DNA of 14,712 nt from Pseudomonadota bacterium (GTDB lineage Bacteria; Pseudomonadota; Gammaproteobacteria; Burkholderiales; Gallionellaceae), in contig JAJXTL010000064.1 of NCBI GenBank assembly GCA_021783855.1, positions 1-14,712 of the forward strand. Direction: 5' to 3'. Both the position numbers and the translations under genes were made by a program. Below are positions 1 through 7,599 of the stretch, in pieces. Positions within the stretch are counted from its first letter, which is position 1. Every line of letters begins with the position of its first letter. The notes under the pieces are model-generated. The model did no database searches. It saw nothing but the letters and a program-made list of their open reading frames with translations, and was not told where the DNA came from.

Positions 1-572
1 AAACCGCAAAAATTGCGCTGGAAGCCTCAATGACAGGACATCTGGTATTGTCCACGCTGCACACCAACTCGGCGGCTGAAACGGTATCCAGGCTGCTGGG
101 TCTGGATATTGACCCTTACAATCTTTCCGATGCCTTGCAGGTCATTCTCGCACAACGCCTTGCGCGCAAGCTGTGCGCTGCCTGTGCCAGCCGGGAGGAA
201 GCGTCCATCAGCGAAATCGAGGATCTCGCCGAAGAGTATTACCAGTCCGCCCACGCCGGTCTGCCAAGCACTGCGGAGCGCATCGCCATCATCGACGGAT
301 GGCGTGAAAAGTTTTCTGACAACGGCACATTCTATCTCAGGCACCCGGCGGGCTGCAAAATGTGCGACAAAGGGTACAAGGGGCGCATCGGACTGTATGA
401 ACTGCTGCGGGCTACCCCAACCTTGCGCCATTTGATTCGCCACCAATCATCCGCATCCGAATATCTGGCAACGGGCGTAGCCGATGGAATGCGCACCTTG
501 AAACAGGACGGCATCGAAAAAGTGCTTGGCGGAGTCACCGATATGATCCAGGTTCGCAGCGCCTGTATTTAA
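1..572 (+). CDS. GspE/PulE/PilB-family secretion or pilus ATPase, C-terminal part
   Basis: This is the C-terminal part of a hexameric ATPase that powers type II secretion or type IV pilus assembly at the cytoplasmic face of the inner membrane. The frame is open from the left edge (first codon at base 3), so the N-terminus and Walker A lie outside. The visible protein starts with the family's conserved block: TAKIALEASMTGHLVLSTLH followed by TN, covering the region after Walker B and the His box. Next come RLARKLC and a four-cysteine zinc motif made of CAAC (about residue 58) and CKMC (about residue 118), then GYKGRIGLYELL. About 57 residues separate the Cys pairs, longer than in classical GspE. 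This resembles the PulE-like branch often found in betaproteobacteria. The gene ends with TAA, and the next gene converges on it. The family is certain. Whether it serves secretion, pili or an MshE-like machine cannot be decided from this fragment. Confidence 0.93.
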   Translation, partial: TAKIALEASMTGHLVLSTLHTNSAAETVSRLLGLDIDPYNLSDALQVILAQRLARKLCAACASREEASISEIEDLAEEYYQSAHAGLPSTAERIAIIDGWREKFSDNGTFYLRHPAGCKMCDKGYKGRIGLYELLRATPTLRHLIRHQSSASEYLATGVADGMRTLKQDGIEKVLGGVTDMIQVRSACI

Positions 573-646
573 ATTGCGTTAGCAGCCAATTCCAGACAAC
601 CCAGATGGTGGAGCTGCCGCACAGCGACAACGGCCGGGACATGCAG

Positions 647-685
647 AAAAAATCGGAAGCCCGCAAATGGCTACTTGCCTGCGGG
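647..685 (-). terminator. possible weak terminator after the asmA-like gene
   Basis: On the minus strand a 6-bp stem (CCCGCA at 685-680 pairing with TGCGGG at 665-660, 14-nt loop) overlaps the stop codon of the asmA-like gene. It is followed after 7 nt by a run of six T (652-647). The loop is long and the T-run is displaced, so this is a weak candidate. The remainder of the 98-bp gap between the convergent genes shows nothing else. Confidence 0.25.
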
Positions 686-2710
686 GCTGACAGGGTAGCT
701 CTTGCCAGGGGGTGGCGATACCGGTTTGATTCGTGCAATTGCCAGTAGCCTGGCGCATTCGCTGTTATCCCCCGGCCCGGTTTTGATCAAGGGCATCAGA
801 GCTACGATCGGCGCCAGAATGACCAGTGCAACGGCACCCCCCGCTCTCATCGCTAACACACCCTTATCGACTCTCACATGCGGCTGCTTGAAACTGCCGC
901 GCACATAAAGCGGCGCCCTGAGTGAAAGCACCCGCATCCCTTTGCTATTGGTGTTGATGGTCAAATTCAATTGTTCCTGTTTCAAATCGATATTGCCGCT
1001 GACATCGATAATTGCATCTTCCGTGTCTATGATAAAACTGCGCGTCTGCATCAGTCCGTTGGTCACGCTCCAATCGGTTGCCATGCAATTGAGTTTGACC
1101 GGCTTGTCGCCTGCCAGGCGGGTGAGGATCACATTGCCTATATTCAGGCCCATTTCTTCGAGCAACAGTTTGCTGACGGCGCCCTGATTGATCAGCAGCT
1201 TGAGCTCGCCATTGGATGCACCCAGCAGACTGGCGACGGAATTGCCGACCGCCGACAGGGATGCATCGCCGTTGATTTCACCGATACTCGCCTGTAACGG
1301 TTTAAAGGTGGGGAATAATTGATTCAGACGCAGATGGCGGGCGGTCACTTTCAGAGTCGCCTTGATCGCGTTTTTGCCGGATTTTCCACTGCCGTCCAGG
1401 GTAATGTTCGAACTTAAATTTCCTCCGGCGATGCCGAAATCAAGCGGCAACAGAGACAGCACGCCGTCGTGCAAATGCACATTGGTCATCAGCTTGTTGA
1501 GCGGCAATGCCTTGTTGCGAATAATTTTATCGGCGCTGAATTTGATGTCGGTATCGATGCTGGTCCAGCGTTCCGTTTTAAACGGTTCGTTGGGCAGCAC
1601 TTTGTTCACAGGCTGCACGGTGGCGGCACCGCGCATGATTTTGCTGGATTTTGAGTCGGCGCCGATCAGAGGGGCTAAATCGGCAAAGTGCAACTCATGT
1701 GATACGACGTTCCCGAACAACAGAGGACGCGGTTGCATTGACTGATACTCCAGACGTCCACCGATATCGCTGGAACCCACCTTGCCGCTGAAATCATCGT
1801 AAATCCAGCGACTGCCATGCGGGCCCAGCGTGCCGACCAGATGGCCTTCGGTTGCGAACGGCGGTGTTTCCGGCAAGTAGATGCCGCTTATCGCATAGAG
1901 TTTGTCCATACTCACGCCGGACACCTTCAGATGCATGTCCATAGCAGCCAGATCGGATGGCTTGGTCAGCGTGCCTTCCACTGCGATCAGCGTTTTTCCA
2001 ATAAGAACCCGCGCCATGATCGGATAGGGCACAGTTTGTTGTTGCAGCGATAACACGGCACCTACCCGACCAGCGCCACTGACCGCTTCATTAGCCAGTT
2101 TGCCGTGCAACTGCCACGCCACACCATAGATCGGGTCCGCGTCGAGCGTATTGATATCGGCCGTCACATCGGCATGCCGGATAGCGTCGACAAGGTGTAC
2201 GCGCCCTCGGGAAAAAATAACCCGCTGCAACTTCAGTTGCCAGAGCGAGGTTTGATTGTCGTTTCTGAAGGTCCAGTTGTTTTGGCCTCCAGCGTTGCGC
2301 AGCAGACTGATGACGGGCGAGTCGAAACTCAGCACGGGAATTTCGATATTTTTTTTCAGCAATGCGTAGGGGTTCAGCGAAAAGGCGATCTGTTTGATGT
2401 TTGCCATTTCAGCCCTTGCATCGCTGCCTAGCGCGGGTGGATTGCCGATGTGTATATCCTGTGCGACCAGATGCGGCCACGGAATATCGTCGAGCCAACC
2501 TTGATCATGACCCACTAAGGCTTGCTTTTCCCAAGTCAGCGACAGATCGCCAGCAATTGCGAACGGGCGACCGAGCGCCTCGCTGGTGCGCGCATTAAGC
2601 CAGGGTTTGGCAAGATTCCAGTTGAAATTGAGCAGTACGACCAATGCTGCCGCGGGGATGAGTATCAGCACCGCCGAGAAGACTGCCACTATGCGGAGTG
2701 GTTTTTTCAT
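671..2710 (-). CDS. AsmA-family envelope protein
   Basis: This is an AsmA-family protein of 679 residues. The family consists of inner-membrane-anchored periplasmic proteins related to bridge-like lipid-transfer proteins and affects outer-membrane and phospholipid homeostasis. Residues 7-30 form one hydrophobic anchor behind a basic MKKPLR start. Next come the typical AsmA N-terminal pattern (ARTSEALGRPFAIAGDLSL) and a long beta-rich body. Near the end are GSFKQPHVRVDKG, a second hydrophobic segment (about 624-642) and the GDNSECARL tail common in proteobacterial AsmA proteins. I chose the ATG at 2710 because the anchor starts there. The frame can be extended eight codons to a TTG at 2734, but neither start has a clear Shine-Dalgarno sequence. 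The gene stands alone on its strand and converges on the secretion ATPase. A perfect dyad 33 bp upstream of the ATG may control it. E. coli AsmA is somewhat shorter (about 617 residues). The substrate is unknown. Confidence 0.88.
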   Translation of the reverse strand: MKKPLRIVAVFSAVLILIPAAALVVLLNFNWNLAKPWLNARTSEALGRPFAIAGDLSLTWEKQALVGHDQGWLDDIPWPHLVAQDIHIGNPPALGSDARAEMANIKQIAFSLNPYALLKKNIEIPVLSFDSPVISLLRNAGGQNNWTFRNDNQTSLWQLKLQRVIFSRGRVHLVDAIRHADVTADINTLDADPIYGVAWQLHGKLANEAVSGAGRVGAVLSLQQQTVPYPIMARVLIGKTLIAVEGTLTKPSDLAAMDMHLKVSGVSMDKLYAISGIYLPETPPFATEGHLVGTLGPHGSRWIYDDFSGKVGSSDIGGRLEYQSMQPRPLLFGNVVSHELHFADLAPLIGADSKSSKIMRGAATVQPVNKVLPNEPFKTERWTSIDTDIKFSADKIIRNKALPLNKLMTNVHLHDGVLSLLPLDFGIAGGNLSSNITLDGSGKSGKNAIKATLKVTARHLRLNQLFPTFKPLQASIGEINGDASLSAVGNSVASLLGASNGELKLLINQGAVSKLLLEEMGLNIGNVILTRLAGDKPVKLNCMATDWSVTNGLMQTRSFIIDTEDAIIDVSGNIDLKQEQLNLTINTNSKGMRVLSLRAPLYVRGSFKQPHVRVDKGVLAMRAGGAVALVILAPIVALMPLIKTGPGDNSECARLLAIARIKPVSPPPGKSYPVSPAGK

Positions 2711-2742
2711 TTGACGCCAATTTACTATTTTCAAAGTACTTA

Positions 2743-2764
2743 TTCTGTACGTTGGCGTACAGAA
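2743..2764. promoter_or_regulatory. perfect 9-bp dyad, GTACG-N4-CGTAC type, upstream of the asmA-like gene
   Basis: TTCTGTACG (2743-2751) and CGTACAGAA (2756-2764) form a perfect inverted repeat around a 4-nt spacer, TTGG. It lies 33 bp upstream of the ATG of the asmA-like gene. The same core with the same spacer length recurs upstream of the two csbD-type starts (8435-8448 and 9245-9258). A long perfect dyad with a short spacer fits a dimeric regulator operator, but could also form an RNA hairpin in the leader. No regulator gene is visible in the window. Confidence 0.5.
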
Positions 2765-2789
2765 CGCTACAAATGGTTCAAGTACATTT

Positions 2790-2899
2790 GATTTATTCTG
2801 TCATTCCGAACCCTTCGACTTCGCTCAGGGCATGCTCCTTATTAATCTTTAAAAATCAAGTAGTTATATTTCTCGCTTTGCTCGAAATGACAATAAATC
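2790..2899. repeat. MITE-like or REP-like inverted-repeat element
   Basis: The ends are imperfect inverted repeats of about 19-20 bp. GATTTATTCTGTCATTCCGA at 2790-2809 matches the reverse complement of 2881-2899 (CTCGAAATGACAATAAATC) except for one inserted C and one or two substitutions. Between them lie a CCCT...AGGG hairpin (CCCTTCGACTTCGCTCAGGG at about 2811-2830) and an AT-rich core. There is no open frame of interest. The size (about 110 bp), terminal repeats and internal hairpin fit a short non-autonomous mobile element or REP-type unit. A target-site duplication is not obvious, so mobility is inferred only. Confidence 0.5.
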
Positions 2900-3176
2900 A
2901 GCGTTTACCTATGTAAGATTGATACTGAAAAACCTGAACGTACACTCCGGTGTAATCACGAAACCTGCTTACGCCGTTCCTGCAATCTCTCGTCTGACAT
3001 TTTGTATCTGTTCACGGGTGTCAGACAAGCATGTGTGAAGAATTTAAAATTTTATCGTGCTATATTTCACTGCGCCGCTTTAACCTTCAAATTCTGCGTG
3101 ATGAGTAAAATCACCCATGATAGACATGGCGATACGATACAATCGGACAGATGAATATCAAACCAGTGGTCAAGCC
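2900..3176. other. gene-free spacer upstream of the chorismatase operon
   Basis: No convincing gene is found here on either strand. Visible structure includes a small dyad, TACAC-N4-GTGTA at 2941-2954, and a perfect 8-bp inverted repeat, GTCTGACA (2992-2999) with TGTCAGAC (3019-3026), around a 19-nt spacer. An AT-rich stretch at about 3038-3068 could hold the -10 region of the promoter for the downstream operon. I cannot assign a confident -35/-10 pair. The operon promoter must lie somewhere between here and 3300, because nothing upstream is transcribed on the plus strand after base 572. Confidence 0.35.
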
Positions 3177-3296
3177 ATGAGTACCTCTCACACAGCATCT
3201 GCTGAGCGGGTTTGTAACGTGCTGGCAATCGGCGCCGGGTCGACAGGCTCGACCGAGGCGGCGTTACCAGCCGGCCAACCTGCGTTGGCAAGGTGA
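3177..3296 (+). CDS. possible 39-residue leader ORF before the chorismatase gene
   Basis: An ATG at 3177 opens a 39-codon frame (MSTSHTASAERVCNVLAIGA then a Gly/Ser/Ala-rich tail) that ends in TGA at 3294-3296, only 4 nt before the ATG of the chorismatase gene. Its last codons cover that gene's AAGG ribosome binding site, so translating it could influence the downstream start. Its own ribosome binding site is poor, the peptide resembles nothing I know, and it could be chance. An in-frame N-terminal extension of the chorismatase is limited by a stop at 3178-3180. Confidence 0.2.
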   Translation: MSTSHTASAERVCNVLAIGAGSTGSTEAALPAGQPALAR

Positions 3297-3300
3297 TCCG

Positions 3301-4338
3301 ATGCGCGATTATCTACCCGTTTTATATGGCGAGAATATATCCATCGCCGAGTTTTTTCAGCGACCGGCACAGTGGCGAAACAGCGTACTGGGCGCGATCT
3401 GTTTTTCTGTATCCGACATACCGGCCGAGCTGGAGATTCCCTGTATGAATGTCTCCATGCGGAGGCTTGGTACAACAGAGGCCATCTGTGAAGTCTGGCG
3501 CGGCAGCCAACAGATGAAGCGGGGAAAGTGTGGCGATATATATTATCGCCATGACGACGGTTTGCTATTCGGCGTGATTGCATTGTCTGAAACAGGATTT
3601 CAGGCCGATACTGACAAAACGCCCCTGCAGCAAGCCACCGAATCGGCCTATCACCAGATATTTGCACTACTGGATCAGGCGCATTTTCCCTATCTGTTCC
3701 GTATCTGGAATTACCTGGCTGACATCAACACCCACAGCTTCGGACTGGAGCGCTACCAGCAGTTCAACCGTGGACGGCAGGATGCCTTTATTGCGCACGG
3801 GCGCGATGTGGCGGGGAATGCGCCTGCCGCGTGTGCGCTGGGATATGTCGGGGGGCCGCTGACGATTGCCTTTCTGGCAGGCACTGTGGCGCCGCTGAAC
3901 ATTGAAAACCCGCGCCAGATGAGTGCCTGCCTGTACCCTTCGCAATATGGCCCGCGCAGTCCGACTTTCTCGCGTGCCAGTCTGGTGAGATTGGGCCATA
4001 CCGAGGTATTGTTTGTATCGGGCACAGCCAGCATTGTCGGTCACGCAACGTTGCACCCCCACGACGTTGCAGCTCAAACCCGCGAAACCCTGGCGAATAT
4101 CGAAGCCGTGCTGAGCGAGGCGAACCGGCATGCCGCACAGCCGGGGTTCGATCTGACCAGCCTATCTTACAAAGTATACGTGCGCCATCCTGCCGATCAG
4201 GCGCTGATACATGCAGAACTGGCGCGCTGTGTGGGCAAATCGCTCAAAGCGGTCTATCTGCAGGCGGATGTGTGCCGCCAGGATCTGCTGCTGGAAATCG
4301 AGGCAACCGCCGTCCTGGCGTCAGGGCAGGTGGCGTGA
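3301..4338 (+). CDS. chorismatase-family protein (XanB2/Hyg5/FkbO type), likely hydroxybenzoate-forming
   Basis: This 345-residue protein belongs to the cytoplasmic chorismatase family, which hydrolyses or rearranges chorismate. FkbO-type members give a dihydroxycyclohexadiene carboxylate, Hyg5-type give 3-hydroxybenzoate, and XanB2 gives 3- and 4-hydroxybenzoate for xanthomonadin and quinone precursors. Older annotation calls the family 'pteridine-dependent deoxygenase'. Recognisable blocks are RIWNYLADIN (134-143), ERYQQFNRGRQDAF (150-163), IENPRQMSACLYPSQYGP (201-218) with SPTFSRA after it, FVSGTASIVGHATLH (238-252) and DLLLEIEATA near the end (328-337). The last block carries the acidic residues (Glu332/Glu334) expected near the active site. 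Length is normal. The ATG at 3301 has AAGG seven nucleotides upstream. The stop overlaps the region of the acyltransferase start, so the genes are co-translated. The adjoining acyltransferase and glycosyltransferase favour a XanB2-like role in an aryl-polyene or hydroxybenzoyl-lipid pathway. The exact product is inference. Confidence 0.85.
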   Translation: MRDYLPVLYGENISIAEFFQRPAQWRNSVLGAICFSVSDIPAELEIPCMNVSMRRLGTTEAICEVWRGSQQMKRGKCGDIYYRHDDGLLFGVIALSETGFQADTDKTPLQQATESAYHQIFALLDQAHFPYLFRIWNYLADINTHSFGLERYQQFNRGRQDAFIAHGRDVAGNAPAACALGYVGGPLTIAFLAGTVAPLNIENPRQMSACLYPSQYGPRSPTFSRASLVRLGHTEVLFVSGTASIVGHATLHPHDVAAQTRETLANIEAVLSEANRHAAQPGFDLTSLSYKVYVRHPADQALIHAELARCVGKSLKAVYLQADVCRQDLLLEIEATAVLASGQVA

Positions 4339-4340
4339 TC

Positions 4341-5108
4341 ATGCGGCTTGTATTGTTCAACGGTTACGATTATCTGGTGCTGTATCTGGGCCTGCTCTGG
4401 CTGGGAATACTGTGTCTGGCATGGACGCCGGTTGCACTGCTAGTCTACCCCTTGTTGACCGAGAACAGGGGACGAGCGCTCGGACGCTATGTGATCATGG
4501 CGGCATTTCGTTTGTACCTTGCCAGTCTTGCCCTGTCGCGCCGTTGCAGCTTTGATCTGGCGGCGCTGGATGCGTTGCGCGATGAACCGCCGCTGATTCT
4601 TGCGCCCAACCATCCCTGCCTGCTGGATGCCGTGATGGTAATTTCACGCCTGCCCAATGTCGCCTGCGTGCTCAAAGCTGATCTGATGAATAATATCTTC
4701 CTCGGTGCCGGTGCCAGGCTTGCGCGTTACATCCGCAATGATCCCATGCGGCGTATGGTCAAGCTGGCAACCGACGATTTCAAATGCGACAGCCATCTGT
4801 TGCTGTTCCCGGAAGGCACCCGTACCACATCGTATCCGGTCAATCCGTTCAAGGGCAGCATCGGCCTGATTTCGCATCATGCGCAAGTGCCCGTGCAGAC
4901 GATACTGATAGAAACCGACTCGGCGTATCTTGGCAAAGGCTGGCCGCTGTTCCGTAAACCTGTCATGCCGATTCATTACCGGGTGAGCCTGGGGCGGCGC
5001 TTTGATCCGCCGCAGAATACCAAACAGTTCATGACTGAACTGGAACACTACTTTGCGCATGAACTGATACCTGATACCACGTTTAATCCTCTTCATTCAA
5101 AATCCTGA
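4341..5108 (+). CDS. PlsC-type 1-acyl-glycerol-phosphate acyltransferase family protein
   Basis: This is a 255-residue membrane-bound acyltransferase. The signature motif I is H-x4-D (NHPCLLD, His91 to Asp96), and motif III is FPEGTR (156-161). Both belong to the PlsC/LPLAT superfamily, which moves acyl groups from ACP or CoA to a hydroxyl acceptor. Residues 11-38 form a membrane segment before the catalytic domain. I chose the ATG at 4341. A GTG at 4335 would overlap the chorismatase stop as GTGA and is also possible, as AGGTGG sits just ahead of it. In aryl-polyene clusters such acyltransferases are thought to attach the aryl-polyene chain to a lipid or sugar head group. That role here is inferred from the neighbours. 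Housekeeping lysophosphatidate acylation is the main alternative, but the operon context argues against it. Confidence 0.85.
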   Translation: MRLVLFNGYDYLVLYLGLLWLGILCLAWTPVALLVYPLLTENRGRALGRYVIMAAFRLYLASLALSRRCSFDLAALDALRDEPPLILAPNHPCLLDAVMVISRLPNVACVLKADLMNNIFLGAGARLARYIRNDPMRRMVKLATDDFKCDSHLLLFPEGTRTTSYPVNPFKGSIGLISHHAQVPVQTILIETDSAYLGKGWPLFRKPVMPIHYRVSLGRRFDPPQNTKQFMTELEHYFAHELIPDTTFNPLHSKS

Positions 5109-5114
5109 CCTGCC

Positions 5115-5873
5115 ATGATGACAGTATCGAACACGCATCTCGTCCTCATTCCCAGCTATAACCCCGGCGCCAAGGTTTATGAAACCGTACACACTGCAAG
5201 ACAATACTGGAATCCGGTGTGGGTGGTAGTGGATGGCAGTACCGATGGCAGCGCAGAAGGCTTGCTGGCGATGGCAGCAATGGATGCAGGCTTGCGCGTG
5301 ATGGTCCTGCCACGCAATCAGGGCAAGGGGGCGGCGGTACTGCATGGTCTGGACGAGGCGGCAGTTGCGGGATACAGCTATGTCCTGACCATGGATTCGG
5401 ACGGACAACACCCGCCCGAGCGTATTCCGGCTTTCATGGCAGCCTCCATGCAGCAACCCGACGCAATGATACTGGGCATGCCGGAATTCGGTGCCGATGC
5501 GCCGGCGTTGCGCGTGCAGGGGCGAAAAATATCCAACTGGTGGGCCAATTTTGAAACGCTGTGGGCCGGCATCGGCGATTCGTTGTTCGGGTTTCGCGTA
5601 TATCCGGTTGAACCCTTACGGCGGGTGATGCGTCATCAGCCGTGGATGCGCCACTTCGATTTCGATCCTGAAGCGGTGGTGCGCCTGTGCTGGCGCGGGG
5701 TCAGACCGGTCAATCTGTCCGCCCCGGTACGTTACTACCGTGTGGATGAGGGGGGCGTGTCGCATTTTCGCTACCTGCGCGACAACGTATTGCTGACCTG
5801 GATGCACACCCGTCTGTTTGCAGGCTTTGTGCTGCGCCTGCCCCTCCTGCTGGCAAGACGCATGTTCGGGTGA
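5115..5873 (+). CDS. family 2 glycosyltransferase (aryl-polyene-cluster type)
   Basis: This 252-residue GT-A fold, DPM1-like glycosyltransferase transfers a sugar from a nucleotide or lipid donor, probably at the cytoplasmic membrane face. Visible are the N-terminal strand LVLIPSYNPG (9-18), VVDGSTDGS (38-46, nucleotide-binding Asp), NQGKGAAVLHGL (68-79) and the metal-binding DSDGQH (94-99, DxD). The C-terminal part has FDFDPEAVVRLCWRGV (181-196) and EGGVSHFRYLRDN (212-224), which I associate with glycosyltransferases of aryl-polyene and related pigment clusters. There is no large C-terminal membrane domain, only a hydrophobic end. The ATG at 5115 lies 6 nt after the acyltransferase stop, with a second ATG directly after it. 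No good ribosome binding site is seen, so translational coupling is likely. Third and last gene of the operon. Confidence 0.87.
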   Translation: MMTVSNTHLVLIPSYNPGAKVYETVHTARQYWNPVWVVVDGSTDGSAEGLLAMAAMDAGLRVMVLPRNQGKGAAVLHGLDEAAVAGYSYVLTMDSDGQHPPERIPAFMAASMQQPDAMILGMPEFGADAPALRVQGRKISNWWANFETLWAGIGDSLFGFRVYPVEPLRRVMRHQPWMRHFDFDPEAVVRLCWRGVRPVNLSAPVRYYRVDEGGVSHFRYLRDNVLLTWMHTRLFAGFVLRLPLLLARRMFG

Positions 5874-5889
5874 AAAAACCAAACCCGAA
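5865..5889. terminator. hairpin between the convergent glycosyltransferase and ABC transporter genes
   Basis: TTCGGGT (5865-5871) pairs perfectly with ACCCGAA (5883-5889) around an 11-nt A-rich loop. It begins inside the last codons of the glycosyltransferase and ends 6 bp before the stop of the opposing ABC transporter gene. There is no T-run on either side, so a classical rho-independent terminator is not supported. It may still separate or stabilise the two convergent transcripts. Confidence 0.35.
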
Positions 5890-5895
5890 GGCAGG

Positions 5896-7599
5896 CTAGC
5901 GATCAAAACGGTAGTCGTTCGCCGTATATAACTTCCATCCGCCATGGCCGTCGAGCTCCAGCACCTGCCGGTGATATTTCAAAATAGAGCTGCGATGGCC
6001 GACGCTGACCAGCGTCGTATTGCTTCCCGCCAGCTGTCGATACAGACTGTCCTCGTTGGCCATATCCAGGGCGCTGGTCGCTTCATCGAGAATGGCGTAT
6101 CTGGGGGCTGTGAGCAGCACGCGAGCGAAGGCGATGCGCTGTTGCTCGCCCACCGACAGCACTTTTGCCCAGTCCAACTCCGCTTCCAGACCGCCAAATC
6201 GAGCGGCAATATCAGCAAGGTTGACCCGTTCCAGCAGGCGCAGCAGTTCATCATCCGCTATTACCCTGTCCTGCTTCGGATACAACAGTTGATAGCGCAA
6301 GCTGCCCAGCAACATGTAGGGGCGTTGCGGCAGAAACAGCGTTTCACCGGGGTCCGGCCTGATGATACGACCGCTGCCAGCGCACCACAGACCGGCAATG
6401 GCGCGCAACAACGAACTTTTCCCGCAACCGCTGGCGCCCACGATCATCACCCCCTCGCCCGGATTGATCGCAAGGGTTAAGTCTTTGATCAGGGTCCGCT
6501 CATGGTCGGGCGTCTGCAAGGTCAGGTTTTCGATGGATAGATGCGTATCCTCCAGCAATGCAATGCGATTTCCGGCCTTCAGCGGGACACCGTTCTCGCC
6601 GGCAAGGAATCTGGCGAGGCTGTCGAGACGATCAATCCCTGCGGCAAATCGGCTTAAGCTTTCGAAATTATCCACAATTACCGTCAGCGCGCTCAATATC
6701 GCCGCAAAAGCGCCGGCTGCCTGGATCGCCCGCCCGACTTCCAGCTCACCGGATAACACCCGACCGGCAATGATGGCACTGGGCAAAATAATGGTCATGA
6801 AACTGTAGCCATACTGAAACAGGTTCAGATTCAGTTGTGCCCGGATGAGTTTGTTGTAATTGCTGAAGGCTTCATTGAAACGTTTGCCGACCTGCCATGA
6901 CTCCTGTGCCTCGCCGCGATAGAAAGCGATGGCTTCGGAATTTTCACGTATGCGCACCAGGCTGAAGCGGAAATTTGCTTCGCGTCTGAGCTGGTAAAAG
7001 TTTAGCCAGATCAGTATCTTGCCGAATACCTTTAGTGTTATCGTCGTACCGACAATTGCATAAATGATCAGAAAAAATACCAGATCCGTGGAAATCGACC
7101 AGAGCACGCCGGAGAAAGCCAGCAGTTGTAACAGCGCACCGATCAGCACCAGCAGAAAGTAGAGGGATCTCTGGGTAAAGGTATTGATGTCTTCGGCAAT
7201 ACGCTGGTCGGGGTTGTCGATCTCGGTGCTGCTATTCAGCTCAAAATAAGCACGATTGCCGAAATAGCTGCTCAGAAAATACCGGGTCAGCCAGCGCCGC
7301 CAGTAAATGCCGAGCTTGTCCCGCACATAGTAGTAAAACGCATAAATCGGCACCGCCACGACCAGGATGACGAGGCACTCCTTGATGGCAGTCCAAAATC
7401 TATTCGCGTCTTTTGCCGCCAGTGCAGAGGTGAACTCTCCGGTCAACTGGTTGAACAGCACCGCAAATCCCGTCTGCCCCAGCAGCAATACCACCAGCAG
7501 GATCAGCAGTCCGCGGGCTTGCCATTTCTCATCCCCGAACCAGTAAGGTGCGGCTATTGCACTGAAGCACCGCCACAGATGACGGTCAAAGCGGATCAT
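5896..7599 (-). CDS. ABC transporter half-unit, permease fused to ATPase (ABCD/YddA type)
   Basis: This 567-residue inner-membrane half-transporter is expected to homodimerise. The N-terminal half is an SbmA/ABCD-type membrane domain with several hydrophobic helices and the family markers NPDQRIAEDI (about 129-138) and SEAIAFYRGE (about 221-230). The C-terminal ATPase is complete: Walker A GASGCGKSS (388-396), Q-loop FLPQRPY (422-428), signature LSVGEQQ (481-487), Walker B with ILDEATSALD (503-512) and H-loop VGHRS (533-537). Relatives include YddA, mycobacterial Rv1819c (cobalamin and hydrophilic solute uptake) and peroxisomal ABCD proteins. The substrate cannot be predicted. I chose the ATG at 7599 because AGGCGG precedes it and the hydrophobic domain follows. 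A GTG at 7707 would add 36 residues that do not look like protein. The start overlaps the end of a small ORF by 14 nt. It converges on the glycosyltransferase, so it is not in that operon. Confidence 0.92.
   Translation of the reverse strand: MIRFDRHLWRCFSAIAAPYWFGDEKWQARGLLILLVVLLLGQTGFAVLFNQLTGEFTSALAAKDANRFWTAIKECLVILVVAVPIYAFYYYVRDKLGIYWRRWLTRYFLSSYFGNRAYFELNSSTEIDNPDQRIAEDINTFTQRSLYFLLVLIGALLQLLAFSGVLWSISTDLVFFLIIYAIVGTTITLKVFGKILIWLNFYQLRREANFRFSLVRIRENSEAIAFYRGEAQESWQVGKRFNEAFSNYNKLIRAQLNLNLFQYGYSFMTIILPSAIIAGRVLSGELEVGRAIQAAGAFAAILSALTVIVDNFESLSRFAAGIDRLDSLARFLAGENGVPLKAGNRIALLEDTHLSIENLTLQTPDHERTLIKDLTLAINPGEGVMIVGASGCGKSSLLRAIAGLWCAGSGRIIRPDPGETLFLPQRPYMLLGSLRYQLLYPKQDRVIADDELLRLLERVNLADIAARFGGLEAELDWAKVLSVGEQQRIAFARVLLTAPRYAILDEATSALDMANEDSLYRQLAGSNTTLVSVGHRSSILKYHRQVLELDGHGGWKLYTANDYRFDR

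Noticed and set aside
3067..3291. 74-codon minus-strand frame upstream of the chorismatase gene
   Set aside because: It is rich in Arg/Pro/Ser/Cys/Trp as out-of-frame translations usually are, has no ribosome binding site, and lies in the promoter region of the opposite operon.
3301..4338. Chorismatase gene considered as RidA/YjgF-type deaminase because of the related fold
   Set aside because: The protein is far longer than the roughly 130-residue RidA proteins and carries the chorismatase blocks IENPRQ...YPSQYGP, SGTASIVGH and the C-terminal LLEIEA motif.
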